Source: CBDBCK01 sp965203345 (GTDB lineage Bacteria > Chloroflexota > Dehalococcoidia > Lucifugimonadales > Lucifugimonadaceae). From it: 64,000 bases of DNA. The position numbers were made by a program, and so were the translations under genes. The DNA is taken from the NCBI GenBank assembly GCA_965203345.1, contig CBDBCK010000027.1, forward strand, positions 124,001 through 188,000, read 5' to 3'. Of the stretch, positions 25,784 through 34,590 are shown piece after piece (within the stretch, counting starts at the first letter, position 1; the number at the start of each line of letters is the position of its first letter). Under the pieces are notes generated by a model. It saw only the letters and a list, made by a program, of their open reading frames with translations, was not told where the DNA came from and did not search any database.

Positions 25784-26483
25784 TTCAGCTTCAATGCGGT
25801 AAGAGATGGTTTAAATTCGAATATTAGTCAATTTAATCAGACTGTTAAAACTTCCAAGGATGTTGAATCTCTCGAGTCGGTGTGTTTGTTGAGTTCGCCA
25901 GAATTGAAGACTAAACCTGTCAGGGCTACCGGATTTGATACAGGGTTTCAATTAAAGGAACGTGTCAATCACATTACTAATGGACAATTGCGTGTGGAAA
26001 ATGAAAGATAAGATTGTGCTGGCGTTTTGTGAAGTAAATAGAGGCTGGCTACCAGATAACCAAAGCAAGCCGATACTATTTACCGACTGTTAAGGGTCGG
26101 AAAAATGCCTAGGGCGCTAACACAATATAGGCCGATATCTGCGTTGAAAATCAAGTAGCACAAAAATTCAGACTGGTACAGATATTATGCCAGATAAATA
26201 GTCTCGGGTTAATCGTTACTCATGAATCCGCCCTGGATTTAGGTTTACACAAATCTAAAGGAAAACAGCCCTATCATTGGACAAAAACCGGTTCCATCAG
26301 GAAAGGAGATAAAAATGACAAATTACGATTGGCTCGATTTCTTTATTCGTAAATCTTCCTTATGTTGTCTGTGTTCCATAATTTCCTCTGCGAGCGGTCG
26401 CTAGCGAAGTTTGGCTATTTGAGCGAGGAGAGACAACATCAAGAATAACAGGTTCAGATTTTAATAAATATTAAAGACAGTCC
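25784..26483. other. 700-bp gene-poor, A/T-rich stretch
   Basis: No confident gene is present. Two frames are open for about 75 codons each without a usable start: 25784-26011, directly in frame after the aldolase stop, and 26131-26352. Neither resembles a family I know. Base composition is richer in A/T than the flanks. It may be the remains of decayed genes. The only well-formed translation signal leads into the 29-codon frame at 26315. Confidence 0.5.
26315..26404 (+). CDS. Candidate 29-residue small protein
   Basis: AAAGGAG (26302-26308) lies six bases before an ATG that opens 29 codons (begins MTNYDWLDFF, contains CCLC, ends SSASGR). The SD and spacing are as good as those of the best genes here. 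The peptide has a hydrophobic, cysteine-rich middle. It may be a real small protein or the start of a broken gene. No homologue is recognised. Confidence 0.3.
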   Translation: MTNYDWLDFFIRKSSLCCLCSIISSASGR

Positions 26484-27800
26484 ATGACTACAGGTATGAA
26501 GACCCACATAGAGTTTCGGCTATCAAGATACCCGACGATTCAAAAGAAGGTATGCAGTTTAGCTGAGCCTGGGAGACAATTGCCCAAAAACAGCGGCGAG
26601 AAATTGTTACATGAAATATGGCGTTCTTCGTCAATAAGGGGTACTCGCGTTCGAGGACGAGATGGAGAGTGTTATAAGGTGATTTATCCGGGTAGACCGT
26701 CTGGAGGTATGGGTCCAGACTTTCTTGACGCAGTGATTGAAACGGAAGGCGGAAAGCGTCTGTTTGGAGACGTGGAGATACACGTGCGAGAGGAAGATTG
26801 GCGTTCCCATCAACACTACTTGAACCCTCGTTATAATGGCGTGATATTTCATGCCGTACTGGAACAGGGAACAAAGCGCGCCGCTTCCTTATCCGGCAAG
26901 AAAATACCTATGCTTTTGATGGGATCTTTGATGGGATCAATGATACCGCGGAACGAAGATACAGCCGAAGAACCCCTCACTGAAAACTCTTACCCGGAAC
27001 TGCCTCCGCTCTTCTTGGACTTAAGAAAGGCGGGAATGGAACGGTTTGCGAATATGGCGGAAGGTTTCATATTGGAGTCCGCGACCTTAGGGGCGGATCA
27101 GGCCTTCTACGCGTCAATACTGGAATGCTTGGGCTATTCAGCAAACCGTAAGGGTTTTCGTCTGCTGTCTGAAAAGGTTCCATGGAAGAAAGTTGAAAGG
27201 ACATTTCTATCAGGAGGCAAGCCTGAAGTGTATTCGCTGATGTGGAAAGCGGCGGGCTTGGCCTCTAATAACTCTAATAGCAGGATAAGAGCGTCGTTTA
27301 TGGACTGTTGTATTGAGTGGAATTATCGCGGATCGCGTCCGGCTAATTCGCCGCGCGTGAGGGTACGCGGCGCTGCAATATTATGTGCCCGCATGGCCAA
27401 AGCTGGCGGCTCCTATGCTTACTGCCGAAGTGCGGTTGAAGAAATGAAACCCGAAGAGATATTCCGTAGATTCTGCACAACCCAAGAAAACTCTATTGAA
27501 GACAGACGTTGCATAGGCAAAGGAAGGGCACAGGAGATAACGGTGAATGTCGTGTTACCCGGCGTCGCCGCTGATGCTCGGCGACGCGGCGACGTGGCTC
27601 TCTTGGAACGGGCGATGTATGCTTACAGGAAGCACCCTTTACTGCCTGACAACAGCTTGACGCGCGAAGCCCGCTTTCTGCTCAAGGCTTATGGACTTGA
27701 GAAGCCTCCTTCAGGAGCTATGGAACAACAAGGGGCTCTACACTATTACAGGCTTATAACTCGAAGACCTGGAACCCCCAGGCAATTGCCGATGGTTTGA
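26484..27800 (+). CDS. DUF2851 family protein
   Basis: The 438-residue soluble protein matches the DUF2851 family, known from Chloroflexota and Bacteroidota but without an assigned function. Typical segments are EKLLHEIWRSSSIRG, YPGRPSGGMGPDFLDAVIE, LFGDVEIHVREEDWRSHQH and the NGVIFHAVLE strand. The arrangement of acidic residues in DFLDAVIE, GDVEIHV and the following His resembles PD-(D/E)XK nuclease-like cores; this is inference. A C-terminal segment (GVAADARRRGDVALLERAMYAYRKHPLLPDN) is also family-typical. The protein has no signal peptide. ATG 26484 lacks a clear SD. Confidence 0.75.
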   Translation: MTTGMKTHIEFRLSRYPTIQKKVCSLAEPGRQLPKNSGEKLLHEIWRSSSIRGTRVRGRDGECYKVIYPGRPSGGMGPDFLDAVIETEGGKRLFGDVEIHVREEDWRSHQHYLNPRYNGVIFHAVLEQGTKRAASLSGKKIPMLLMGSLMGSMIPRNEDTAEEPLTENSYPELPPLFLDLRKAGMERFANMAEGFILESATLGADQAFYASILECLGYSANRKGFRLLSEKVPWKKVERTFLSGGKPEVYSLMWKAAGLASNNSNSRIRASFMDCCIEWNYRGSRPANSPRVRVRGAAILCARMAKAGGSYAYCRSAVEEMKPEEIFRRFCTTQENSIEDRRCIGKGRAQEITVNVVLPGVAADARRRGDVALLERAMYAYRKHPLLPDNSLTREARFLLKAYGLEKPPSGAMEQQGALHYYRLITRRPGTPRQLPMV

Positions 27801-27836
27801 AGAGGTAATTAGCGCTTATGAGAAGTTGGGAGCGGC

Positions 27837-28421
27837 ATGCTATCGGGTAGAAATGGATTCTCAAAATCTGATCACCGGGTGTCAACAGATGACGTGAACA
27901 GCTCTAAGATTTATGCTGATCAAAGCGGGTTGCTCAAGGAAGAAAAGGTGCTGGACAGGCTGGATTGTTTGAACGAATGTACTTTTATCTTGACCGATCT
28001 GCGGATTATCTATATGTCGTCTGTTGACGTGGGGGTAGTCTTCGCGTCGGCACGACTGGAGCATGTAACCGTCGTGATGTTGGAGCGGCGGACACGTGGG
28101 TGGCTTGGGTTAATTTGGCCGGTGTTGGGGTTCGGCGCAGGATTCGGTATTTGGCAAACTGCCGCGTCTCCCACGCTGGGAGCGATCATGGGCTTGGTAC
28201 TTGTTGGCGCTGCCTCTTTACTGGTACTGGACTACTTGTTTAGGTCGGCGAACGAGTACATAAAGTTTTTTTCGTCTGCTCAAGGTATGGAAGGGCGACT
28301 TCAGAAACATGACAACTCACTCCAAAGATTTGTAGCCGCGTTTGAGGACGCGCGTGCAGTTAGGCTTGGAACAGCGGCAAGCCAGGAGGAAGTGTACATT
28401 CCGCTACACTCTATAACCTGA
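27837..28421 (+). CDS. Membrane protein with PH-like strands and two membrane segments
   Basis: The product of 194 residues is not recognised as a named family. The first 95 residues look like a small beta domain (FILTDLRIIYMSS, VVFASARLEHVTVVML) of the kind found in bacterial PH-like (bPH) proteins. Two hydrophobic segments follow (about 99-117, GLIWPVLGFGAGFGIW, and 120-140) and a soluble tail. GGGAG lies before the ATG. It follows the DUF2851 gene by 36 bases and may share its transcript. Its role is unknown. Confidence 0.5.
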   Translation: MLSGRNGFSKSDHRVSTDDVNSSKIYADQSGLLKEEKVLDRLDCLNECTFILTDLRIIYMSSVDVGVVFASARLEHVTVVMLERRTRGWLGLIWPVLGFGAGFGIWQTAASPTLGAIMGLVLVGAASLLVLDYLFRSANEYIKFFSSAQGMEGRLQKHDNSLQRFVAAFEDARAVRLGTAASQEEVYIPLHSIT

Positions 28422-28555
28422 CTGCCTACCTACTTTTGAAAAGTCATGCTTTGGTTTAGCGCAAACTTAATGCGACGGCGTTTTTTCTATCAATTGCGTA
28501 AAGTTCAGCACTCGGATTTCTGAAAGAGGACATTGTGTTTCTAGTCCTCCGTCGA

Positions 28556-29668
28556 TTAAATTGGGTTGCCGTTTGGGGCGTCCGTTATTCGCAGATTTGG
28601 TATCGCCTCTAGTTGCATATTGTGCCGCTTGTCTTCGCGGAAAAGCATAAGGCCGCGTATCGCCACCATTGCACCGTTATCTGTGCATAAAACCGGATCT
28701 GGTATATACACCGGCAACGACGACTCTTCTTTAAAACGTTGGCGTAGTTCATGATTCGCTGCCACCCCGCCGGCGACCACTATCCCAGAGCAGTGGTACC
28801 GTTCTGCCGCCTCAATGGTTTTATGTACCAACATATCGACGATAGCGTCCTGAACTGCCTTGGCGAAGGAGGCGACAACCTCTCTCTGCTGTTTCGTCTG
28901 TTCAGTGTCGGCACTTTCCGTGTAATGGTCTCCGAGCGGGTTTGTTACACCTGGGCTGTACAGCAACCCCAGGTTAGTGGCTCTACGAAGGGCTGCCGTC
29001 TTAAGCCCGCTGAAGGAGAAATCCCAGGAATTAGATAGCTGAGCTCGTGGCAAAGGATCCACTCTGCTATTTTTTGCGAATTGCGCCGCTTTCTGGATTG
29101 CTGGTCCACCGGGGTATCCCAACCCGATGCTCCGGGCTATCTTATCGAACGCTTCTCCTGCCGCGTCGTCTCTAGTCTCGCCCAGTATCTCAAAAGAGAG
29201 AAGGGAGCGCATCAAGGTGAGTTCGGTATGTCCTCCTGACACTATCAACGCTATCAAGTGTTCTTCCTCAAGCAGGTGATTCAGCTCGTCCGGGAACTGA
29301 ATCCAGGCCGCCGCTGCGTGCGCTTCCAGGTGGTTGACCCCTATCAGTGGCACGTCCAAAGCGGTTGCGAGACCTTTTGCGAAGTTGACGCCGATCACCA
29401 ATGATCCAGCAAGCCCCGGGCCATAAGTTACCGCTACAGCTTTTGTGTCTCCCCAGCTGCATCCTGAGTCTGCCAGGGCCTTCTTCACTACTTCGCCTAT
29501 TTTCAATATGTGCTGACGGGAAGCTATCTCTGGAACTATACCTCCGTGCTGGGAGTGGATCTCAGCTTGAGAATGGACTACGTTGGACAGCAGGTCACCT
29601 TGTAAATTCAGCACTGCTGCCGCGGTTTCGTCGCAAGAAGTTTCTATGCCTATAATAAATCCCTGCAA
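28556..29668 (-). CDS. tsaD: tRNA N6-adenosine threonylcarbamoyltransferase
   Basis: TsaD transfers the threonylcarbamoyl group to A37 of tRNAs that read ANN codons, forming t6A. The N-terminus IIGIETSCDETAAAVL, the metal-binding HLEAH pair (near residues 114 and 118), LIVSGGHTEL, the GEAFDKIARSIGLGYPGG region and the C-terminal VVAGGVAANHELR and CTDNGAMVAI all match. The length of 370 is slightly above the usual 335-350 because of an inserted loop around the residues before ESADTEQTKQQRE. The start is TTG 29668 with no clear SD; no better start exists in frame. Confidence 0.92.
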   Translation of the reverse strand: MQGFIIGIETSCDETAAAVLNLQGDLLSNVVHSQAEIHSQHGGIVPEIASRQHILKIGEVVKKALADSGCSWGDTKAVAVTYGPGLAGSLVIGVNFAKGLATALDVPLIGVNHLEAHAAAAWIQFPDELNHLLEEEHLIALIVSGGHTELTLMRSLLSFEILGETRDDAAGEAFDKIARSIGLGYPGGPAIQKAAQFAKNSRVDPLPRAQLSNSWDFSFSGLKTAALRRATNLGLLYSPGVTNPLGDHYTESADTEQTKQQREVVASFAKAVQDAIVDMLVHKTIEAAERYHCSGIVVAGGVAANHELRQRFKEESSLPVYIPDPVLCTDNGAMVAIRGLMLFREDKRHNMQLEAIPNLRITDAPNGNPI

Positions 29669-29820
29669 AGTGTGGAACGTCTCTTATGTCTAGATAGCTT
29701 AGTTAAGTAGTATCATGATAACTATAGATTGGTGAGAGCATGCAAGGAAGCGGTGTGCTTCTGCTCTTGCATTACAGAGCTATCCGTCGGGTGGCGGATA
29801 TGGCCTCAGGAGGAGAGAAC

Positions 29821-30027
29821 GTGGAGAATGTTATAACATGGCCGGGGTGTATGGAGTGCGGCGATGGTGTTTTGGTACCGTTGTCCGATTTTGGTTCGCA
29901 AGGTGCAGCTGTACACTATAAAGCATGGGTGTGCATAAAACCGAGTTGCGGCTTCAACCTCAAGATAAGGAACGGTGAGATAAACATCAACGAGCCCATC
30001 TTGGAGGGCGGATCGGGCAGGAGATAG
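29821..30027 (+). CDS. Small zinc-ribbon-like protein
   Basis: A 68-residue protein has two cysteine pairs, WPGCMECGDG and WVCIKPSCGF, spaced as in a zinc ribbon. The start is GTG 29821, which has AGGAGG (29808-29813) seven bases upstream; the open frame itself reaches back to 29740 but has no other SD. Similar small ribbons are common hypothetical proteins and may bind nucleic acid or partner proteins. It lies between tsaD (divergent) and the sortase gene. Confidence 0.55.
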   Translation: MENVITWPGCMECGDGVLVPLSDFGSQGAAVHYKAWVCIKPSCGFNLKIRNGEININEPILEGGSGRR

Positions 30028-30107
30028 ACCGTATTGTGTCATGAAGCAACATTAATCAATTAACTGCATTATGGCACGACGTAACCGTTTTTGTACCTAT
30101 TGAGTCA

Positions 30108-30914
30108 ATGGTTAGAATTCATACAGCACTTGCTTGGTTAGGTATAGTTGCCGGTATAGGCATCCTGTCGGCGGCATCTTATTATACCTATCTGCGTATA
30201 ACGGCGGGCGATGACAGAGAATCGTTTGTGTCGCAGGTGCCGGATAAGGACGTAGTGCTTGGAGTGTTAGCACCAAAAGGAGAGTCCGATAGTTTACCTT
30301 CGCCCTCTCTAGCTATTTTCTATCCCGCGCAATCGGTCAACCCAAAATACTGGGCTTCCCATGACACCATAAAAGATGGCCCTTTTGGTGCGCCTGGTCT
30401 GCCGGAAGGGTTCAAGCCCATTGAGGCGAAAGACCTTCAAGACATTTTGGATATAGCTTCGGAGCAAGTTGTATTGCGCATGCGGATACCTGTTATACAT
30501 CTTGATACTCCTGTATCCGATCTGGAACTGCTGGATTTGGGAGATTCGGCGCAATACGAAACGCCGGATAATGTAGTTGGGTTCATACCTGAGACCGATC
30601 GTCCCGGAGAGGGAGGTACCGGGTGGTACTTTGGTCATCTCGAAAGTTTCGGGCACAATGAGGGTAGCGTGTTCAGAGGTATTCCCAATATAGTAGACAT
30701 GATAAAGAATGACCCCGTAGACGTATTTCTGTCCACTGAGGACGCCGAGTATATATATCGTGTAACGCAGACTAACCAAGTGTCAGCTGAAGATCTGGCA
30801 CTGTTTGAAAGCGGACCGGAGACCATCACCTTGTGTACTTGCTGGCCGCCTAAGGTGTACACTGAGCGAGTGCTGATTACTGCCCAACTGATAGCAATAA
30901 AACTTGCGGCATAG
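30108..30914 (+). CDS. Sortase family transpeptidase
   Basis: Sortases cut LPxTG-type signals and join the protein to the cell surface. The 268-residue chain has an N-terminal membrane anchor (LAWLGIVAGIGILSAASYYTYL), a linker, and the sortase barrel from about residue 120. Active-site residues are His177 (FGHLESF), Cys245 in TLCTCWPP (the TLxTC motif) and Arg254 (YTERVLI). The class is uncertain; it resembles class D/E-like enzymes of non-Firmicute bacteria. Two giant proteins in this window end in LPPTG, so they are natural substrate candidates although they lie 14-27 kb away. No pilin-type gene is adjacent. Confidence 0.85.
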   Translation: MVRIHTALAWLGIVAGIGILSAASYYTYLRITAGDDRESFVSQVPDKDVVLGVLAPKGESDSLPSPSLAIFYPAQSVNPKYWASHDTIKDGPFGAPGLPEGFKPIEAKDLQDILDIASEQVVLRMRIPVIHLDTPVSDLELLDLGDSAQYETPDNVVGFIPETDRPGEGGTGWYFGHLESFGHNEGSVFRGIPNIVDMIKNDPVDVFLSTEDAEYIYRVTQTNQVSAEDLALFESGPETITLCTCWPPKVYTERVLITAQLIAIKLAA

Positions 30915-31118
30915 TCCTTATGACCGGATGTTGATGTCAGTAAAACGTAGATCAGGAAGAAGGGGTATGGGGTGTAAGGTGCAAATTGGTCATAGTTTTA
31001 TGAACTACTTCCCGTTTCTTCATAGCTGCTGATTAGGAGCAACAAACTGCGCCAAACCAATGCTGCAAACAGAGGAGGTACTGTTCGGAGTACAGCTTTT
31101 GCCTTAAGTGGGGGAGAT

Positions 31119-31994
31119 ATGCTCCTCGTGCTTTTACTGAGTGTTTCGATTCTTCTGGCCTTGGGACAGATTACTTTGGGAGGAGTGGTGAGGGTTACCG
31201 GATCTGGAGACGGTTGTCCTGACTGGCCTCTATGTTTCGGGCGGCTTGTGCCTCCTTGGAACGACTTCCATGCTCTGCTTGAGTGGAGTCATAGAGCGAC
31301 CGGCACGTTGCTGGGCGTGAGTTTAGTAGCGGCGCTTATTAGGGCTTGGCGCGGACCGGCTTCTTCCAGCTTGACACTGACCCTTGCGGGTATTCTAGTA
31401 TTGGTAGCGATTATCGGAGGCATAGGCGGAGCCGTCGTTTTGTCGGAGCTGGATCCTACCATACGTATGGCGCATTTGATGCTGGCGCAGATATCCGTTA
31501 TGGGAATGTTGTTTGTTATGGCGGCGGCGTCCAACTGGACTGCTCTACCGGGTAAAGACTCATTAAACGACTTATCCCCTATCCTGATCTGGGCGTCGGG
31601 CATAGCATTGATTGCTCTGCTAACTGGAGCGTTTGCAGTTATGCGAGGGGCCGGTACAGCCTGTCAGTCATGGCCGCTGTGTAACGGTCTTGAATTCCCA
31701 CGTTCCGAGCTGGAGGCTATACAGTTATTGCACAGAGCTGCGTCGGGAGTTTCGGCCCTTGCTGCGTTGTATGCTCTGTACAAGACTATAAAGATATGGA
31801 ACCGTCCAGCTTGGCGCGTAGTTGCATGGGTAGCGGTGGCGGCCGTGATAGGACAGATATTTATAGGTGCTGCCAATCCTTGGACGGACTTCGGCGTCTG
31901 GTCCCGGGCTGCACATTTGAGTCTAGCGACCGTAGTATGGGCACTTTTGACTTTGATGACTGCCAGATCTTGGCGAATCAAGGCGCCGCGTTGA
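31119..31994 (+). CDS. ctaA: Haem A synthase (Cox15/CtaA)
   Basis: CtaA oxidises the methyl group of haem O to the formyl group of haem A. The protein has eight membrane segments in two similar halves. Each half has the conserved haem-ligand histidines (LEWSHRATG and IRMAHLML in the first; QLLHRAASG and SRAAHLSL in the second). Each half also carries a cysteine pair (CPDWPLC and CQSWPLC) that may form a disulfide on the outer side. GGGGGAG is very close to ATG 31119, so a GTG or TTG a few codons later may be used instead. It precedes ctaB by 21 bases; both serve an aa3/caa3-type oxidase. The 204-base gap before it shows no clear promoter. Confidence 0.9.
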   Translation: MLLVLLLSVSILLALGQITLGGVVRVTGSGDGCPDWPLCFGRLVPPWNDFHALLEWSHRATGTLLGVSLVAALIRAWRGPASSSLTLTLAGILVLVAIIGGIGGAVVLSELDPTIRMAHLMLAQISVMGMLFVMAAASNWTALPGKDSLNDLSPILIWASGIALIALLTGAFAVMRGAGTACQSWPLCNGLEFPRSELEAIQLLHRAASGVSALAALYALYKTIKIWNRPAWRVVAWVAVAAVIGQIFIGAANPWTDFGVWSRAAHLSLATVVWALLTLMTARSWRIKAPR

Positions 31995-32015
31995 TGTTGA
32001 TATAGTGGTTGCCTG

Positions 32016-32918
32016 ATGATATCAGCTGACATCAGCAATATAAGACCTCGCATTATGCGCAAGCTGTCGGACTACTTGGCTCTTACTAAGTTCCGTGTTA
32101 TGACGTTGTTGCTGTTTACAGGAGCAGCCGGCACATTGTTGGCGGCTCAAGGTGCTCCGTCGCTTGGCGCGCTACTGTCGGTTCTCGTTGGAGGAGCTTT
32201 GGCATCTGGAGGAGCGGCTTCCCTGAACATGTATCTGGAACGCGACTTAGACAAAAAAATGGGACGTACAAAAAACCGCCCCATCGTGGAAGGCAGAATA
32301 ACTCCTCGTAACGCTTTGATGTTTGGAATCGTGCTCAACGTTCTGGCGTTTGCATTTATATGGTTTCAATCCAACGTGCTTGCGGCGTCGTTAGCGATAT
32401 TGGGTACAGTGCTATATCTGGGACTTTACACGATTATTCTGAAGCCCTCTACGCCTCAAAACATAGTTATAGGCGGCGCGGCAGGCGCAATACCTCCTTT
32501 AGTTGGGTATGCCGCTGAGGCCGGGACCATTGATTTGGCGGCATGGTATATGTTCGCGATAGTGTTTTTCTGGACGCCGCCTCACTTTTGGGCACTTGCC
32601 TTAATGATCAAGGAAGACTACGCTCGCGCAGAGGTGCCGATGCTTCCCAATGTGCATGGAGAGGGAGCGGCGCGCGTCCAGATATTGCTTTACAGCCTTT
32701 TACTTTCGGCGATTACGTTGGCATTTCCGGCGGTCGCTAGACAGCTAGGGCCTTTCTATCTGGGAGTTGCTGGCACTTTAGGATTTGCGTTCATATGGTT
32801 TGCGTGGCTTTTGACGCGACAACGTACAAAGGATGCAGCGTGGAAGCTGTACAGATTTTCACTACTTTATCTTTTTCTGCTGTTCGGCGCCGTTATGGTG
32901 GACGCAGCGCTGATATAG
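32016..32918 (+). CDS. ctaB: Protohaem IX farnesyltransferase
   Basis: CtaB (CyoE) adds a farnesyl group to haem B to give haem O, the substrate of CtaA. It is a UbiA-type prenyltransferase with about nine membrane segments. The first polyprenyl-binding motif is in NMYLERDLDKKMGRTKNRPI, and the second conserved region is FWTPPHFWALALMIKEDYARAEVPMLPNV. The ATG at 32016 may be replaced by ATG 32055 (MRKLSDYLAL), which is closer to relatives. It forms an operon with ctaA. Confidence 0.93.
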   Translation: MISADISNIRPRIMRKLSDYLALTKFRVMTLLLFTGAAGTLLAAQGAPSLGALLSVLVGGALASGGAASLNMYLERDLDKKMGRTKNRPIVEGRITPRNALMFGIVLNVLAFAFIWFQSNVLAASLAILGTVLYLGLYTIILKPSTPQNIVIGGAAGAIPPLVGYAAEAGTIDLAAWYMFAIVFFWTPPHFWALALMIKEDYARAEVPMLPNVHGEGAARVQILLYSLLLSAITLAFPAVARQLGPFYLGVAGTLGFAFIWFAWLLTRQRTKDAAWKLYRFSLLYLFLLFGAVMVDAALI

Positions 32919-32919
32919 C

Positions 32920-32939
32920 AAACACTTATGGTAGTGTTT
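32920..32939 (+). terminator. Hairpin after ctaB
   Basis: AAACACT (32920-32926) pairs with AGTGTTT (32933-32939) across a 6-base loop, directly after the ctaB stop. There is no long T-run, so efficiency as an intrinsic terminator is uncertain. Confidence 0.4.
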
Positions 32940-33133
32940 CGTTACGTGCTTTTATCGTAAAGTTTTAGCCGAGTGTGAAACGGGCGAGAAACCGGGTATT
33001 TCTCTTTTTATCAGTCTCCTGTAGGCCACGCGTTATGGGCAAACTGACTTGCGATCATACGATCATCAGTTGCAATTCTTCAGCGGCCCGCCAACTTCCC
33101 GTCCATCCACTGTCCGCCACCAAACGGGTCAAG

Positions 33134-33517
33134 CTACATTGACTGTACTTTTTCGGAAGGCGTGTTCTTGGTCGCCTCAAGAGCTATGCGAACCGTCTCT
33201 GTGAAAGCCTCATGATCGTATATCGCCATCTCGGATAGCGAACGTCTGTCGATTTCCACCGAAGCTGTCCGCAACCCGTGCATAAACTCGCTGTAGCTTG
33301 TGCCGTTACGTCTTGCTGCAGCGTTTATACGTATCACTGCCAGGGAGCGCATCTGCCGTTTTTTAAGCCTTCTATGCTTAGTTGCATAGTCCATCGCGTG
33401 AAGCAGGGACTCTTTCGCCGTTCTGTATCGTCTACGTCTTGCGCTCTTGTGTCCGCGCACCGCCTTCATAACGGCTTTTCTGCGCTTATTGGATTTAATA
33501 TATCGTGTTCTTGCCAT
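33134..33517 (-). CDS. rplT: Ribosomal protein L20
   Basis: L20 binds 23S rRNA early in large-subunit assembly. The basic N-terminus (MARTRYIKSNKRRK) and the conserved central segment LKKRQMRSLAVIRINAAAR, then FMHGLRTASVEIDRRSLSEMA, are typical. The chain of 127 residues is a few residues longer than average at its C-terminus. It is last in the infC-rpmI-rplT operon. Confidence 0.95.
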   Translation of the reverse strand: MARTRYIKSNKRRKAVMKAVRGHKSARRRRYRTAKESLLHAMDYATKHRRLKKRQMRSLAVIRINAAARRNGTSYSEFMHGLRTASVEIDRRSLSEMAIYDHEAFTETVRIALEATKNTPSEKVQSM

Positions 33518-33590
33518 TACTTTTAGTTAACCCTAACTAGTACAGTTTCGCTTATAGCTACTGGTATCGTAGTCGCCTTTAACTTACCAA

Positions 33591-33785
33591 TCACCCTATG
33601 AGCCGATCTATCCTTTTGCTCAAGGCATGAGAATCTAGTGGAACAGTTGAACCAAACAGCCGTTTTACTCTATTGGATTTCTTCCTTCTGAGGTGGCTAC
33701 GCGGCCCCTTCATGCGCACTATCTTGCCCGATCCGGTGCGTTTGAACCTGTTTTTAGCCCCCTTATGGGTTTTCATTTTTGGCAT
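33591..33785 (-). CDS. rpmI: Ribosomal protein L35
   Basis: The 64-residue, highly basic L35 begins MPKMKTHKGAKNRFKRTGSG and contains the usual HLRRKKSNRVKRL. The frame is open further upstream, but AGGAAT before ATG 33785 and family length fix the start. It begins four bases after the infC stop. Confidence 0.95.
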   Translation of the reverse strand: MPKMKTHKGAKNRFKRTGSGKIVRMKGPRSHLRRKKSNRVKRLFGSTVPLDSHALSKRIDRLIG

Positions 33786-33789
33786 GTCG

Positions 33790-34401
33790 TTATTCCTCTT
33801 CGCCTTTACCGTTTTTACTTTCCTCACTACCGTTAGAGTCATTTGCCATTTGATCCTTCGGGCCGGCACTTATTCCCACTTTTCCACGCTTGGCTAAAGG
33901 GGAAAGGACCATGCTTATAGAGCGAGAATCCAGTGAAGGTGGGTTATCTACTCTTGCTAAGTCGTTGCAGGTTTCAGCTAGATCTCGCAACACCTTCACC
34001 GCTGATTCCGGGTAAGCACGTTGTCGTCCGCGCATCAGGACACTCACCTGTACCTTAGCGCCTTTTTGTAGGAACTCCCGAACCATATTCCTTTTGTAAT
34101 CAAGGTGTACAGGTGATATGAAAGGGGTCATCCTCACCTGTCGCAACTGATTCAGGCCTCGGGAGGCTTTGCGAACCTCTTTCTCTTTCTTTGACTGGAT
34201 GTATTTGAACTTACCGTAGTCCAATATACGGCACACGGGCGGATTTTGATTAGACCCGACTTCCACTAAATCAAGCCCGACCTCTTCGGCCATACGTAAG
34301 GCATCTTCAGTGAACATCACAGGCGCATCCGATTTTTCACCTTGAACTACGCGTACGCTGCGGGCAGTGATTTGTTCGTTGATTTTGTATTCTTTTGCTA
34401 T
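33790..34401 (-). CDS. infC: Translation initiation factor IF-3, probably with an AUA start
   Basis: IF-3 keeps the ribosomal subunits apart and checks the start codon. The N-domain reads KEYKINEQITARSVRVV and LDLVEVGSNQNPPVCRILDYGKFKY; the C-domain has HLDYKRNMVREFLQKGAKVQV and RGRQRAYPE. After the C-domain is an acidic Asn/Ser/Glu tail. I put the start at ATA 34401: GGAGG (34407-34411) lies five bases before it, and the protein then aligns with relatives. The only canonical-type codon, TTG 34413, contains that SD and has none of its own. Rare AUU/AUC/AUA starts are well known for infC and support autoregulation by IF-3. If TTG is used, the protein is four residues longer. Confidence 0.93.
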   Translation of the reverse strand: MAKEYKINEQITARSVRVVQGEKSDAPVMFTEDALRMAEEVGLDLVEVGSNQNPPVCRILDYGKFKYIQSKKEKEVRKASRGLNQLRQVRMTPFISPVHLDYKRNMVREFLQKGAKVQVSVLMRGRQRAYPESAVKVLRDLAETCNDLARVDNPPSLDSRSISMVLSPLAKRGKVGISAGPKDQMANDSNGSEESKNGKGEEE

Positions 34402-34476
34402 GCGTTCCTCCAAAGCTTATGATTGTATTTCACAGCATGAGGGTTACTATGAATGAGTAAATACTACACTAGATTG

Positions 34477-34524
34477 GACAAGCATATCAAGAGACTTGAC
34501 AGGCATATCAAGGCTACTTATGTT
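34477..34524 (+). promoter_or_regulatory. Promoter with tandem repeat upstream of ftsH
   Basis: TTGACA (34496-34501) and TATGTT (34519-34524) are 17 bases apart and could drive ftsH. Overlapping it, GACAAGCATATCAAG (34477-34491) is repeated with one change as GACAGGCATATCAAG (34498-34512), 21 bp apart. The second copy sits in an inverted repeat CTTGA/TCAAG (34495-34512) reminiscent of HAIR-type heat-shock operators, though shorter. Confidence 0.4.
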
Positions 34525-34590
34525 ACTCTATAATAATAGTATGACGTTTATAAAGTTGAGTAGCTCGGAGTATAAACAAAAGACGCCTAC

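Noticed and set aside
25784..26011. Read-through extension of the HpcH/HpaI aldolase
   Set aside because: The 249-residue enzyme already has full family length and the downstream frame shows no aldolase similarity.
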